A stretch of DNA of 64,000 nucleotides from Hippopus hippopus (lineage: Eukaryota; Mollusca; Bivalvia; Cardiida; Cardiidae). Location: positions 8,824,412-8,888,411 of the forward strand of contig OX328108.1 in assembly GCA_946811185.2 (NCBI GenBank). Direction: 5' to 3'. Both the position numbers and the translations under genes were made by a program. Under the pieces are notes generated by a model that had not been told where the DNA came from, made no database searches, and worked only from the letters and a program-made list of their open reading frames with translations. The stretch's first letter is position 1; the number at the start of each line of letters is the position of its first letter. This document shows positions 39,800 to 48,583 of the stretch, one piece after another.

Positions 39800-40075
39800 T
39801 ATCCCTATATCACTGAGTTGGACTTAGTTTTTTCTTCACCTATCAATGATTTTTTCTCTCTAAAAGCCTGATCACTGAGTTGGACTTAGTTTTTTCTTCA
39901 CCTATGGATGATTTCTCTCTAAAAAGCCTGAGCACTGAGTTGGACTTAGTTTTTTTACCCATATGCTATTAGGATTGCTTTATTGTTTACTTCTATCCAC
40001 TACTTGGCCTTTAAGTGGTTTCTGTCTCTAAAAGCCTAACCATTGAGTTGGACTTAGTCTTTTTCTGAGTTTTTT
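39800..40075. repeat. ~60-bp tandem array, inner part of the left inverted repeat
   Basis: Units with CACTGAGTTGGACTTAG as in 38137-38545, about four copies, ending in TTTGGAGTGTGGCTC/TTTGGAGTGTAACTT short repeats. Confidence 0.8.
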
Positions 40076-40199
40076 ACTCTTTGGAGTGTGGCTCTTTGGA
40101 GTGTAACTTTTTGGAGTGTAACTCTTCTAAAAGAAAGAAGTTTGACAATTTGAAGAAATGACAATTTGAAGAAAGATAGACCTTTCGTGGTAAATGGTT

Positions 40200-40215
40200 A
40201 GCCCTGAAAAGGGCT
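40200..40215 (-). terminator. Histone-type 3' hairpin after the 104-codon gene
   Basis: Minus strand AGCCCT-TTTC-AGGGCT, followed by AACCATTTACCACGAAAG, about 33 nt past the stop at 40249. Confidence 0.75.
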
Positions 40216-40248
40216 GTTTTTAGAGAAGGACTGATTTTTTGAAAATGT

Positions 40249-40563
40249 TTATTCAGTATCAGCATCAGTCGATTCGCTGTCTGACTCACTCCTTTCAGCG
40301 GCGATTTGCTCGCGGAAATGACGGTCTACCTGCTCAGTTTTTGAAATAACATACTGAAAATACATTTCAAGCATGCCCTCAATAATGAGTTCCTTCATCC
40401 GAAGGTTATAACAGAACACCCTGTTATTAGCAAGCTCAGCCCTCTCGTAACGCTTTCTTACTTCAACTAAGCGCTGTTGAAGTAAAATGATTTGCCTCCT
40501 CGCTCTTGTTAACTTTCGCTCGGCATCCATCCAAGTGAAGAGGAGTGATGGTCTTGAAGCCAT
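40249..40563 (-). CDS. 104-residue coiled-coil protein with acidic tail
   Basis: After MASRPSLLFTWMDAE comes a long basic helix (KLTRARRQIILLQQRLVEVR) with heptad spacing. A second hydrophobic helix (KELIIEGMLEMYFQYVISK) follows, and then an acidic Ser/Asp/Glu tail (SESDSESTDADTE). It probably self-associates; the function is unknown. The start is favoured because TATAAA (40601-40606) and TGACGTCA (40638-40645) of the shared promoter block sit ~40-80 bp upstream. It ends 33 nt before a histone-type hairpin. The frame is intact. Confidence 0.7.
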   Translation of the reverse strand: MASRPSLLFTWMDAERKLTRARRQIILLQQRLVEVRKRYERAELANNRVFCYNLRMKELIIEGMLEMYFQYVISKTEQVDRHFREQIAAERSESDSESTDADTE

Positions 40564-40597
40564 TGTGAAAAATGAAATGTATGAAAATATATCGCAG

Positions 40598-40800
40598 AGA
40601 TTTATAGCTTTTCAGACGGATTGAACTAGTTGACCCATGACGTCATTTTCTCCTATGTTTTTCCCGCGTCGGCGTTTCATGCTGTTTTGGCGCCAAATTA
40701 ATGTTATCCAATCAGAATTGTCGTTGTATTTCTAATACTAAATGTTTTATTGTTGACCAACCCGTGGTTTTGTTACATTTTTTCTTGTTCGGGTTAGAAA
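40598..40800 (-). promoter_or_regulatory. Shared promoter block (CRE + TATA), copy 2
   Basis: Same order as copy 1: inverted CCAAT, CGCCGACGCGGG, TGACGTCA (40638-40645), TATAAA (40601-40606). The similarity to copy 1 runs ~200 bp and stops just before the ATG of the 104-codon gene. Confidence 0.8.
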
Positions 40801-40915
40801 AAAACTAGAGTTTGACAATTCTATGACTTTTTTTTGATTGTAAATCTTTTGAGATTTTGACAATTTTGAAGAAATGACAATTTGAAAAAAGATAGAACTT
40901 TCGTGGTAGATGGGT

Positions 40916-40931
40916 AGCCCTGAAAAGGGCT
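40916..40931 (-). terminator. Histone-type 3' hairpin after the 101-codon gene
   Basis: Minus strand AGCCCT-TTTC-AGGGCT, followed by ACCCATCTACCACGAAAG, about 49 nt past the stop at 40981. Confidence 0.75.
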
Positions 40932-40980
40932 GTTTTGTTTTGGAGGCTGTGTTTTTTCGTCTCACGTTGTTTTTTCCACT

Positions 40981-41286
40981 TTAATGACAGCACCCGAAAT
41001 TCGCTTGACAAATGGGGCATGCTTCAACTCTTTTTCTGATTACCATTGCTCCATTATCGAAAGTAATCTTCCTCCCAAATTCGATATCAACCAAAATGAC
41101 ATCCGGTGTTGTCTTTAAAAATAGTTGAACTAATCTTTCGCGGAGATCTTTGTATGGCTGTGTTATACGTTGTAGTTGGTTTTGTTCCTCCTCTCCTACG
41201 AAATGAGTGTTTAGTTGTAATAACTGTTGACCTGCATTTAGATATTCTTGGAGAGCCTCACGTAGTTGATGATTTATCTCCTCCAT
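40981..41286 (-). CDS. 101-residue helical protein with C-terminal CPIC/GCC motif
   Basis: An N-terminal helix (MEEINHQLREALQEYLNAGQ), a second helix (NQLQRITQPYKDLRERLVQL), a short beta-like part (VILVDIEFGRKITFDNG) and then CPICQANFGCCH at the very end. The C-terminal CPxCxxxxGC is shared with the 73/76-codon proteins, suggesting a common tail that binds metal or a partner. The promoter (TATAAAG at 41378-41384) and 5' leader match those of the 46284 gene over ~150 bp. Function unknown; frame intact. Confidence 0.7.
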   Translation of the reverse strand: MEEINHQLREALQEYLNAGQQLLQLNTHFVGEEEQNQLQRITQPYKDLRERLVQLFLKTTPDVILVDIEFGRKITFDNGAMVIRKRVEACPICQANFGCCH

Positions 41287-41455
41287 ATTGATATTGCTTC
41301 CAAATATTGATACTGCTTTCGAAGTGATCGTTAGCTGAGAGTCAAAGAAATGGTGATTGTATGAAAATAACGCTGGGCTTTATACGTTTACAGAGGATTG
41401 AAAATTTTTAAAGAGCACGGACCTGGCGGAAAGCACATACATTTTTTCCCATGCT
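41287..41455 (-). promoter_or_regulatory. Second shared promoter block, copy 1
   Basis: On the minus strand CCGCCAGGTCCGTGCTCTT, TTTTCAATCCTCTGTAAACG, TATAAAG, CAGCGTTATTTTC and the leader CTAACGATCACTTCGAAAGC. The same order precedes the plus-strand gene at 46284. It differs from the CRE block except for the CAGCGTTATTT initiator-like element. Confidence 0.75.
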
Positions 41456-41514
41456 ACGTTTCATGCTAATATAGCAAAAAAATGTAGACAGAACAAGTCT
41501 TTGGGAAAAAACAG

Positions 41515-41836
41515 AATAAAGAGCTCTATTGTTTTTTGAACTTTTATTTATTGAACTTTTAGTTATTGAACAGAACTAAACAATGAAACATTTTTTGCAA
41601 TGCATCATAAAAATTTTCTTGACAATGAAAAAAATTTCTTGACAATGAAAAAAATTCACAAGGAAACATTTTTTTACAATACAGCATAAAAACATTTTCT
41701 TAACAATGAAAAAATTCACACTGAAATATTTTTTACAATACAGCATAAAAAACATTTTCTTGACAATGAAAAAAAATCACACTGAAATATTTTTTTCACA
41801 ATGAATTATTCACAATGAATTATTCGCAATGAATTT
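41515..41836. repeat. AT-rich degenerate tandem repeat downstream of the 217-codon gene
   Basis: Units of about 55-60 bp with ACAATGAAAAAAATTCACA, ACATTTTTTTACAATACAGC and ATAAAAACATTTTCTTG words. It contains TTTATTTATTG, i.e. AATAAA on the minus strand, and no histone-type hairpin. It could serve as the 3' end of the minus-strand polymerase-side genes. Confidence 0.7.
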
Positions 41837-41837
41837 T

Positions 41838-42491
41838 TTACAATGCAAATTCGCAAATACCACGAGTTTCACATTTGTCTTCATATTCCGTAATGTCTTT
41901 GTGCAATTGGTCATACCCCAAAAACATTGTATACTCACTGTCCATATCGTCGAAATCTCGTAGTCCTATGAATGGAGCAACATGTCTATAAGCGTCTTTT
42001 GTTGAAAGAGCTGAATTCACTACTTCTTCTGTAACATCTCTATCAAATAGAATATACCCTGACATGGTTTCCATTGTTTCTCCGTAGGAATGAACAAATC
42101 CTTTTTTGTAGCGTAAGTAAAAGTCAAATAGAACTGATTTCGTTTTCAGAACGTTAAGAAAACTTTCTTCTGTTGTTCCTATGATAAAAAATGTCCATCG
42201 ACTTGTGGATCGAAACAGTTTACTAATAACATTGTCTTTCAAACAGCTATCTGCTAAATAAGTCTTGAGATCGAGATCCAAACCCGAATCGTCCACCATC
42301 ATCGCAATAAAGTTGATTATACCATACACTTTGTAGGACTTTTCTCCTTTCGCAATCGACTTAAACATTTTTTCGATCCAAATTTTCACACAGAAAAATT
42401 TAATGTTAACCTGTGTTCGTTCATCAAGCGTATGCTGTCGAACAAATTCTCCATAATTTTTTTCACGTAGTTCTATTGGTAACGGTAACAT
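41838..42491 (-). CDS. 217-residue protein of unknown function
   Basis: An intact frame, the longest complete one in the element. It starts MLPLPIELREKNYGEFVRQH. The middle is hydrophobic (VYGIINFIAMMVDDSG; WTFFIIGTTEESFL), and the C-terminus is acidic (DFDDMDSEYTMFLGYDQLHK). No catalytic motif that I recognise. It lies directly downstream of the polymerase in the same orientation, and a TATAAAA at about 42584-42590 could drive it. It lacks the CRE block and the histone-type hairpin. The place suggests a replication-side role, but this is inference. Confidence 0.65.
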   Translation of the reverse strand: MLPLPIELREKNYGEFVRQHTLDERTQVNIKFFCVKIWIEKMFKSIAKGEKSYKVYGIINFIAMMVDDSGLDLDLKTYLADSCLKDNVISKLFRSTSRWTFFIIGTTEESFLNVLKTKSVLFDFYLRYKKGFVHSYGETMETMSGYILFDRDVTEEVVNSALSTKDAYRHVAPFIGLRDFDDMDSEYTMFLGYDQLHKDITEYEDKCETRGICEFAL

Positions 42492-42617
42492 GATTGTTAT
42501 TTTTTGACCAACGGCTAATATTTTTCCCGACTTACTTTGACTGATTGCTACACAACAATGTGATATAGAATTATTTCCTCAAACTTTTATAACCATAGGG
42601 TACAGTGTCAGTACCAT

Positions 42618-44413
42618 TTACAATAACTCTCTTGGTGTATACAGAGCGAAACGTTTTTGTTTGTGGTTCACAGGTAACCGTTCTATCTCTGTGTCTTTTA
42701 ATTCTAAATCATACTGAATTTTGATTTCTATTGTGCGATCCAAAGCACATTTTGAAAATGTATCGAAATTCACCACCTGTTTTGTATTGTAATCCAGAGT
42801 AATCCCCTTTACTTTACATTTGCTTATCTCTTCTCCATCTTTTGTTTTCATTTTGTAAGCATAATTCTTAGGCCCAAGCCCTCTGAATTGAGTAATTTTA
42901 CAAGCAGGCTCTTCATCAGTCCATTTTCCTAGCCGGCTGTTAATAATAGGAGGGTTCCATAATTCAGGGTCGTGAATGTACATACAACTATCTGTATCGA
43001 AATACAGAACTCTATCTTTTAACTTTTCAAGAACGCTGTACAATTCCAACCTTGCACTATAGAAGAACTCGTCTCGTCATCGCTGTCATGGTTCAACTTA
43101 CTTTGGTAAGGCTGAATATAGCATCGATGAGAAAAGTTAACAATTCTCTTACAGATATGACACCTTTTCTCTCCAATGCAAATATGATTTTTCTTTCTGA
43201 CAAGATATTGCACACCACATTTCGAACAGAGTTTCACTAATTCACAAATGGATTTCTTTTCTTTACCTTGAACAATTTTGTGATTTCCAAAGCATTCAGC
43301 ACTAAAAAATCGTCTACGACAATCACTGCAAACATATTCTTTTGATTTTGATGGACATTTTCCTTTGCGGTAACAACCTTTGCAGATAATTGAACAAGCA
43401 TGACTTTCCCGGTGAAAGTAACCCACATCACAGAACTCACAATATTATCCACAACTAAAAAAACCTTTGATAGATTTAATGTAATCATAATGGTTTTGAT
43501 GAAAGTACAAATGTATGATTTTAGTCTCGTCTTTTACTTCTGGATGTTTAAATATTTTTTCCACTTTTGAATGCTGTTGATGAACTTTAATGACATAGCC
43601 TTTTTCATACAAGAATGTTTGAATTTTTTTGTATTCATCAATTCCTACAGGCTGTGTTGGTGAAACTCCAGCTTCATTCAACAATTTCTCAGCTTCAGTC
43701 TTTTGAAGAGGGAGTTTTGAACGACAAATACGATCCCATTTTCTATTCCATGCTCCGGTGTTTTCACGTTCACTGTAGCAAATTCCCACAACAACGGCTC
43801 TTGCAAAACATAGCTGGTCATGATTGCTAATTTGAATAATGGATTTTTTCTTCTGGGCAAAAACCTTTGAATCTAATTCTGATGATCCATATTTTCCGCT
43901 ACCACTTGGAGGTATTGTATGTGTAATGTCAAATGTCATTAATCCATCGTTCAAGACGAAATCTGTATTCGATTGTAGAACTCGTTCAATTTCATTCAAC
44001 ATAGTTTCACCTTGCAACTGTTCTGTAGTTAAAAAAGGAATATGGATTCCCATTTCCAACGAAGGATGACTAATGGTAATTCTAATCATGTCCGTCGGGT
44101 TAGCATTTAACTTTCGAATGATTTCATGGGTAACATCGTCAAATAATCCAAGTAGTCTCTGAGGTGATAATTCTTCAAATTTCTTAAAACTCACCGTCAG
44201 CACATGTGATTCTGTTCTAAATTTTCTTGACTTCTTATTACCCCTTTCTGTTAAATCATATAGACTTTTCATGTCTAAGCTAGAGTTGATACTTTCATCG
44301 TCACTGTCACTTTCTTCTTTCAACGGTCTAGTTTTTTTCTTTTTTGTTGGTGGAAATACCTCATCGTCACTTTCGCTGTCCAAATAGGTTATTATTCTTT
44401 TTCTTTTACCCAT
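42618..44413 (-). pseudogene. Protein-primed family B DNA polymerase, internally deleted and interrupted
   Basis: The replicase of a Polinton/adintovirus-type element. The N-terminal frame (44413-43445) has a nuclear-localisation-like KKKKTRP with acidic patches, then the QISNHDQLCFARAVVVGIC region common to metazoan Polinton-type polymerases. It stops at an in-frame TAA (43445-43447) and continues in the same frame into a zinc-rich segment with repeated CxxC pairs and RCYIQP (43426-43019). The next frame (43049-42618) holds YFDTDSCMYIHD, the palm motif C with the catalytic Asp pair. The exonuclease domain and palm motifs A and B, several hundred residues, are absent between them. Near the C-terminus the frame shifts again. 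It cannot make an active enzyme. Three independent lesions indicate decay or a non-autonomous lineage. Confidence 0.85.
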
Positions 44414-44572
44414 CGTTTTAGCTCTGAGTGAAAAGACAATAATGCAGAAAGTGAGAAAAAACTAACAATTTATATAACCTCTCCGTTGCAACAGTGCATA
44501 AATAGAGACGACTGTTGTGAAAATCTAATCATTCTTCTGCTCAATCTCAGACAGTACAGATGATAAAAGAAT
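44414..44572. promoter_or_regulatory. Divergent promoter between the polymerase and zinc-knuckle genes
   Basis: TATATAA on the minus strand (about 44470-44477) faces the polymerase, and CATAAATAG on the plus strand (about 44499-44507) faces the zinc-knuckle gene. No TGACGTCA or CAGCGTTATTT element is present, unlike the other promoters of the element. Confidence 0.55.
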
Positions 44573-45434
44573 ATGAGCGAATTCAAGCTGCAAAATACAA
44601 CACCGTTTAGAAAGAGGGTGCATCTGTATGTTAATCCATACAACCACGATTATGAGCTCAGCAATTTTCCGTCAAAGTATCGTGTTAATCATATCGGAAA
44701 CTACGTGGGATCATTTTTATCCCACCAACATTTAGAAGAAAAAGATGTTTACCGTACTATCACCTACAGAGGTATGGATCAAGCGACAGCCGACAAACGA
44801 TATGGGGTGAATGGTCAGAGAATAAATATTTGTTTTAGGTGCAACGAGGTAGGACATTGGTCCAGAAATTGTCCAAAAAAAAAAAAAAAAAAATCAGACA
44901 GGAAGATTTGTTTTTGTCTACGTGAACCCACACAGTCATGACATCGAATTTTCACCAACGTTTTACAACGGTGCCGGTCTCCAACATATGAAATTCGTCG
45001 GCACACTATATTCATTCTACAACGAAAATACATGGAAAACAAGCTCACTACAGACTACAATATCATCGGTTGAAAATCAGACCGTAGACATGCAGTCCGA
45101 CACAACGGATATCAGCGAATCAGAAATCTGCAAAATAACAGAACAGGTAGAGAAAAAAATATCTACAAGCGATAATCTGCACAAACAACAATCTTCGGAC
45201 CTAAAAAACAACGAATTTTCTACAGAACCGGGTTGTTCGTACGGAGAGGAAAAACAGCAAAACAACGAAAAGAAGAAAAAACGAGTAACAAAGAACTGTT
45301 TCTTTTGCAAATCAACAAAGCACGAGGGTAAAATCTGTCCAGATATAATATTAAAAACCAATGAAAGGGGAAGAAAACGTAAAATCAAATGTGAATCTGA
45401 CATTCCGAAGAAAAAAATAAAACATACTGAGTGA
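44573..45434 (+). pseudogene. Zinc-knuckle (CCHC) protein, two similar halves, frame broken or slipping at a run of 19 A
   Basis: The first frame (44573-44941) begins MSEFKLQNTTPFRKRV, has YVNPYNHDYELSNFPS and a perfect CX2CX4HX4C knuckle (CFRCNEVGHWSRNC), then reaches 19 A (44875-44893). The second frame starts just past the run with YVNPHSHDIEFSPTF, a clear echo of the first half, and ends with another CX2CX4HX4C (CFFCKSTKHEGKIC) and basic residues, to a TGA at 45434. CCHC knuckles bind single-stranded nucleic acid. Either the run has changed length by replication slippage (a pseudogene) or polymerase slippage on it makes both products. A polyadenylation-type AATAAA lies near 45577. No histone-type hairpin follows. 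Confidence 0.7.
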
Positions 45435-45683
45435 AAAAAGATTTCAACACAATATGGAATTCAAACAAAAAAGACTGATTTTATTTTTTTCATTCATTTT
45501 TTGTCTTTACAGTTCATTCATTTTTGTCTTTACAGTTCATGACTTGATTTTTTCATTGTACATAAGTTCTTTTGAAAATAAAAAACATGAAAATAATTCT
45601 TACTTTTGACTTTTTTCTAGTTTTAACTTTTTTTTTACTTTTGACAATTTTGAAGAAAGAAAGATCTTTTCTTGGAGATGGTT

Positions 45684-45699
45684 AGCCCTGAAAAGGGCT
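45684..45699 (-). terminator. Histone-type 3' hairpin after the 68-codon gene
   Basis: Minus strand AGCCCT-TTTC-AGGGCT, followed by AACCATCTCCAAGAAAAG, about 31 nt past the stop at 45731. Confidence 0.75.
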
Positions 45700-45730
45700 T
45701 TTAAAAAGGATTTCACGACAACATCGAGCT

Positions 45731-45937
45731 CTACGACTCCTCCGCCCGATCCGCTGGGGTGATTTCACACCCACAGTGTTCACAGCAAGTCGATGAACCT
45801 GCATCATCATCGTAAAATCCTTCATCTGTATCTGGACAGTTATGTTTCTGTCCAAGATACTCAAGTATGGCAAAACATTTCCCACACTCTATCTGGCATC
45901 TGCTTGCGCAGTGAGGGCACACAAGAATTCGAACCAT
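45731..45937 (-). CDS. 68-residue cysteine-rich (zinc-ribbon-like) protein
   Basis: Starts MVRILVCPHCASRCQIECGK. It has CPHC, CQIECGKC, a single Cys (HNCPD), and a late CCEHCGCE cluster: about eleven cysteines and several histidines in 68 residues, enough for two or three metal sites. An acidic loop (DTDEGFYDDDAG) lies between. The function is unknown; RNA-polymerase-subunit-like or protein-binding zinc ribbons look alike at this level. It is driven by a CRE/TATA block (TATAAAA 45977-45983, TGACGTCA 46015-46022) and ends at a histone-type hairpin. Confidence 0.65.
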   Translation of the reverse strand: MVRILVCPHCASRCQIECGKCFAILEYLGQKHNCPDTDEGFYDDDAGSSTCCEHCGCEITPADRAEES

Positions 45938-45969
45938 CCTGGAACAAATATGTTTTTATGTAAAAAGAT

Positions 45970-46060
45970 TGGCGGATTTTATAGCTTTACAGGAGGATTG
46001 AACTAGTTGACCCATGACGTCATTTTCTCCTATGTTTTTCCCGCGTCGGCGTTTCATTAA
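45970..46060 (-). promoter_or_regulatory. Shared promoter block (CRE + TATA), copy 3
   Basis: Minus strand CGCCGACGCGGGAAAAACAT, TGACGTCA (46015-46022), GTCAACTAGTTCAATCC, TATAAAA (45977-45983). It is back to back with the second-type promoter at 46140-46283, so this is a bidirectional promoter region. Confidence 0.8.
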
Positions 46061-46134
46061 CATTGTGCAATCAAATCGATGGTTATATCGGTGTTTTTTC
46101 ACCACTCCTAATTCAGTGTCACACAGTACAATCC

Positions 46135-46283
46135 TGGTGTTTCCCGCCAGGTCCGCGCTCTTAAATTTTCAATCCTCTGTAAACGTATAAAAACGCAGCG
46201 TTATTTTATACAATCATCATTTCTTTGACTCTCAGCTAACGATCACTTCGAAAGCAGTATCAATATTCGGAAGCAGTTTCAAT
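46135..46283 (+). promoter_or_regulatory. Second shared promoter block, copy 2
   Basis: CCGCCAGGTCCGCGCTCTT, TTTTCAATCCTCTGTAAACG, TATAAAA at 46186-46192, CAGCGTTATTTT and the leader CTAACGATCACTTCGAAAGC, matching 41287-41455 in order and sequence. Confidence 0.75.
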
Positions 46284-47060
46284 ATGAAGCACAACTTAGA
46301 TGAAATCAACTTGGACGATTTCCCACCAGTGGAAAACAATGGAGACATTCTTTCATCAGTTATAAATTCGACAATTATCAATCCACCGACGGTGTTGTAC
46401 AACATTTGTGAAGAGATGAAACAGTTAAATTCAAAACAAGATGCCATGATGACTCGGATCTTAGAACAACTGGAGACTTTAAACAGGCATTTGGAGGAAA
46501 TTAAAACTTTAAACACAAACGCCGAGCAGCTCAGTAAAAATATCGAGGTACTACGCCAACAGGGTCAGTGCATTTCAACAGTTCCTGTGAAGATCCCTGT
46601 GGAGTTTGACTTTGATAAAACCAATCTTCACAAGTGAGTGGACTCTATCGTAAGTGTTGTGAAGAAAAATCAACCAAAGAAAAAGCCAAAGACAGAGGAA
46701 AAACAACCAAGAAAAACAACAAAACGGAAATCTGAGGAAGACGATAGTCATCTCCACAAGAAACAGCGAGTTGATCAAAAGTCAACTACACCAATAATGA
46801 CAGGCCAGGGCAAATACGGGAAAAACATTGATAATCACGTTCATTTCAAGATCCCGAAAAAGCCAAAGACAGAGGAAAAACAACCAAGAAAAACAACAAA
46901 ACGGAAATCTGAGGAAGACGATAGTCATCTCCACAAGAAACAGCGAGTTGATCAAAAGCCAACTACACCAATAATGACAAGACAGGGCAAATACGGGAAA
47001 AACATTGATAATCACGTTGATTTTAAGATCCCGAAAAAGCCAAAGAAAAGCTGTCGGTAG
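46284..47060 (+). pseudogene. Coiled-coil protein with a doubled 59-residue basic tail, interrupted by one in-frame TGA
   Basis: Codons 1-117 give an acidic N-terminus (NLDEINLDDFPPVENNGD) and a coiled coil (EEMKQLNSKQDAMMTRILEQ and on). A TGA at 46635-46637 follows, after which the same frame continues for ~140 codons with two tandem 59-residue repeats. Each repeat contains KRKSEEDDSHLHKKQRV, a bipartite nuclear-localisation-type signal. The DNA unit is 177 bp, second start at 46857. The TGA sits inside AAGTGAGT, a good splice-donor match, so an intron, readthrough or simple decay are all possible. The gene ends 23 nt before three histone-type hairpins. Function unknown; a nuclear DNA-associated protein is a guess. 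Confidence 0.65.
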
Positions 47061-47083
47061 AGAAAAAACACAGCCTCCAAAAC

Positions 47084-47147
47084 AGTCCTTTTCAGGGCTA
47101 ACCCAACAGTTCTTTTCAGAGCTAACCCAACAGTCCTTTTCAGGACT
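47084..47147 (+). terminator. Three consecutive histone-type 3' hairpins
   Basis: AGTCCT-TTTC-AGGGCT, AGTTCT-TTTC-AGAGCT (each with one G-T wobble) and AGTCCT-TTTC-AGGACT, followed by AACCCA, AACCCA and AACCATCTACCACGAAAG. They begin 23 nt past the stop at 47060. Confidence 0.75.
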
Positions 47148-47279
47148 AACCATCTACCACGAAAGTTCTATCTTTCTTCAAATTGTCATTTCTTCAAATT
47201 GTCAAACTTCTTTCTTTTAGAAGAGTTACACTCCAAAGAGTTACACTCCAAAGAGCCACACTCCAAAGAGTAAAAACTC

Positions 47280-47950
47280 AGAAAAAGACTAAGTCCAACT
47301 CAGTACTCAGTCTTTTAGAGAGAAAAAATCATTCATAGATGCAGAAAAAAGTCTAAGTCCAACTCAGTGTTCAGGCTTTTAGAGAGAGAAAATCATTTAT
47401 AGGTGAAAAAAACTAAGTCCAACTCAGTGCTCAGACTTTTTAGAGAGAAACCACTTAAAGGCCAAGTAGTGGATAGAAGTAAACAATAAAGCAATCCTAA
47501 TAGCATATGGGTAAAAAACTAAGTCCAACTCAGTGCTCAGACTTTTAGAGAGAGAAATCATCCATAGATGCAGAAAAAACTAAGTTCAACTCAATGGTCA
47601 GGTATTTAGAAAGAGAAATCATTCATAGATGCAGAAAAACTAAGTCCAACTCAATGGTTAGGCTTTTAGAGAGAGAAACCACTTAAAGGTCAAGTAGTGG
47701 ATAGAAGTAAACAATAAAGCAATCATTCATAGATGCAGAAAAAAACTAAGTTCAACTCAGTGATCAGGCTTTTTTAGAGAGAGAAATCATCCATAGATAC
47801 AGAAAAAACTAAGTCCAACTCAGTGCTCAGGCTTTTGGAGAGAAAAATCATCCATAGATGCAGGAAAAACTAAGTCCAACTCAGTGCTCAAGCTTTTAGA
47901 GAAAAAATCATTCATAGATGCAGAAAAAAACTAAGTCCAACTCAGTGATA
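47280..47950. repeat. ~60-bp tandem array in the right inverted repeat
   Basis: About ten units containing AAGTCCAACTCAGTG, CTTTTAGAGAGAGAAATCAT and ATAGATGCAGAAAAA. Two long variants carry CACTTAAAGG..CAAGTAGTGG. It has more units than the left inner array (39800-40075). Confidence 0.85.
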
Positions 47951-48067
47951 TAGGGATAAAATCAAAAAAGCCTAAAAAGTGACCCATTACACATATAAAA
48001 CACTAAACTCTGATTAATTTTTCTCATTCACCATTAACTATCGTAAAAGCTGGGTCAGTATCCCATA

Positions 48068-48209
48068 ATGTTTGGATTGACATTTTTTTCTCTCATTGCT
48101 CTTCTGGTTAGAAGAAAGAGAACGTTTCAGATATATCAGGTATGAAATTGAGCATCTGATGCAAATGCTAGATAAAATGGAATCAATCGAAAGAAAGAGG
48201 GGAGGATAA
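48068..48209 (+). pseudogene. 46-codon membrane/coiled-coil peptide, right copy (frameshifted)
   Basis: The right-repeat twin of 39550-39690. A run of 7 T replaces 6 T after the seventh codon region, so the frame shifts inside the hydrophobic segment. All later sequence (CATCTGATGCAAATGCTAG and so on) is unchanged. A histone-type hairpin with one mismatch follows at 48232-48247. Confidence 0.6.
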
Positions 48210-48231
48210 AGAGTGTATTCTGCACAAAAAC

Positions 48232-48247
48232 AGCCCTTTTCAGTGCT
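48232..48247 (+). terminator. Histone-type 3' hairpin, one mismatch
   Basis: AGCCCT-TTTC-AGTGCT followed by AACCATCTTC. The mismatch in the stem accompanies the frameshifted 46-codon copy, consistent with relaxed constraint there. Confidence 0.65.
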
Positions 48248-48349
48248 AACCATCTTCAATAAACATCTTTCTTTTCATTTTGTCAGAAGACTCATAATCA
48301 AAAAAAAGTCATAGGATAGTCAAACTCTAGTTTTTTCTAACCCGAACAA

Positions 48350-48535
48350 GAAAATGTAACAAAACTATAGATTGGTCAACAATAAAACATTTACCATTAG
48401 AAAAAACAACGATAATTCTGATTGGATAACATTAATTTGGAGCCAAAACAGCATGAAACGCCGACGCGGGAAAAACAGGAGAAAATGACGTCATGGGTCA
48501 ACTAGTTCAATCCGTCTGAAAAGCTGTAAAACCCA
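48350..48535 (+). promoter_or_regulatory. Shared promoter block (CRE), copy 4, TATA altered
   Basis: Same order as copies 1-3: CGCCGACGCGGGAAAAAC, TGACGTCA (48486-48493), GTCAACTAGTTCAATCCGTC, but the box reads TGTAAAA instead of TATAAAA (about 48525-48531). It is followed by CCCAGCGTTATTTCC and the 76-codon gene. Confidence 0.75.
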
Positions 48536-48583
48536 GCGTTATTTCCCGCACATCGTTCATTTTTCTTCGAGTTGTAGAAAAAG

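Larger units (their letters stand above)
37897..40215. repeat. Left inverted terminal repeat (~2.3 kb)
   Basis: It matches the inverse of 47132-49684. Shared parts in order: terminal palindrome, ~60-bp tandem array, 3' hairpin cluster, a 73-codon gene with its promoter, a 46-codon gene, a second tandem array and a hairpin cassette. The homology stops at the hairpin cassette at 40200-40215. The arms differ mainly in tandem copy number and in a ~250-bp segment present only on the right. Confidence 0.8.

Noticed and set aside
44573..45434. A retroviral or LTR-element Gag, suggested by the zinc knuckles
   Set aside because: No LTRs, protease or reverse transcriptase in the element; CCHC knuckles alone are not diagnostic, and the gene faces a family B DNA polymerase.
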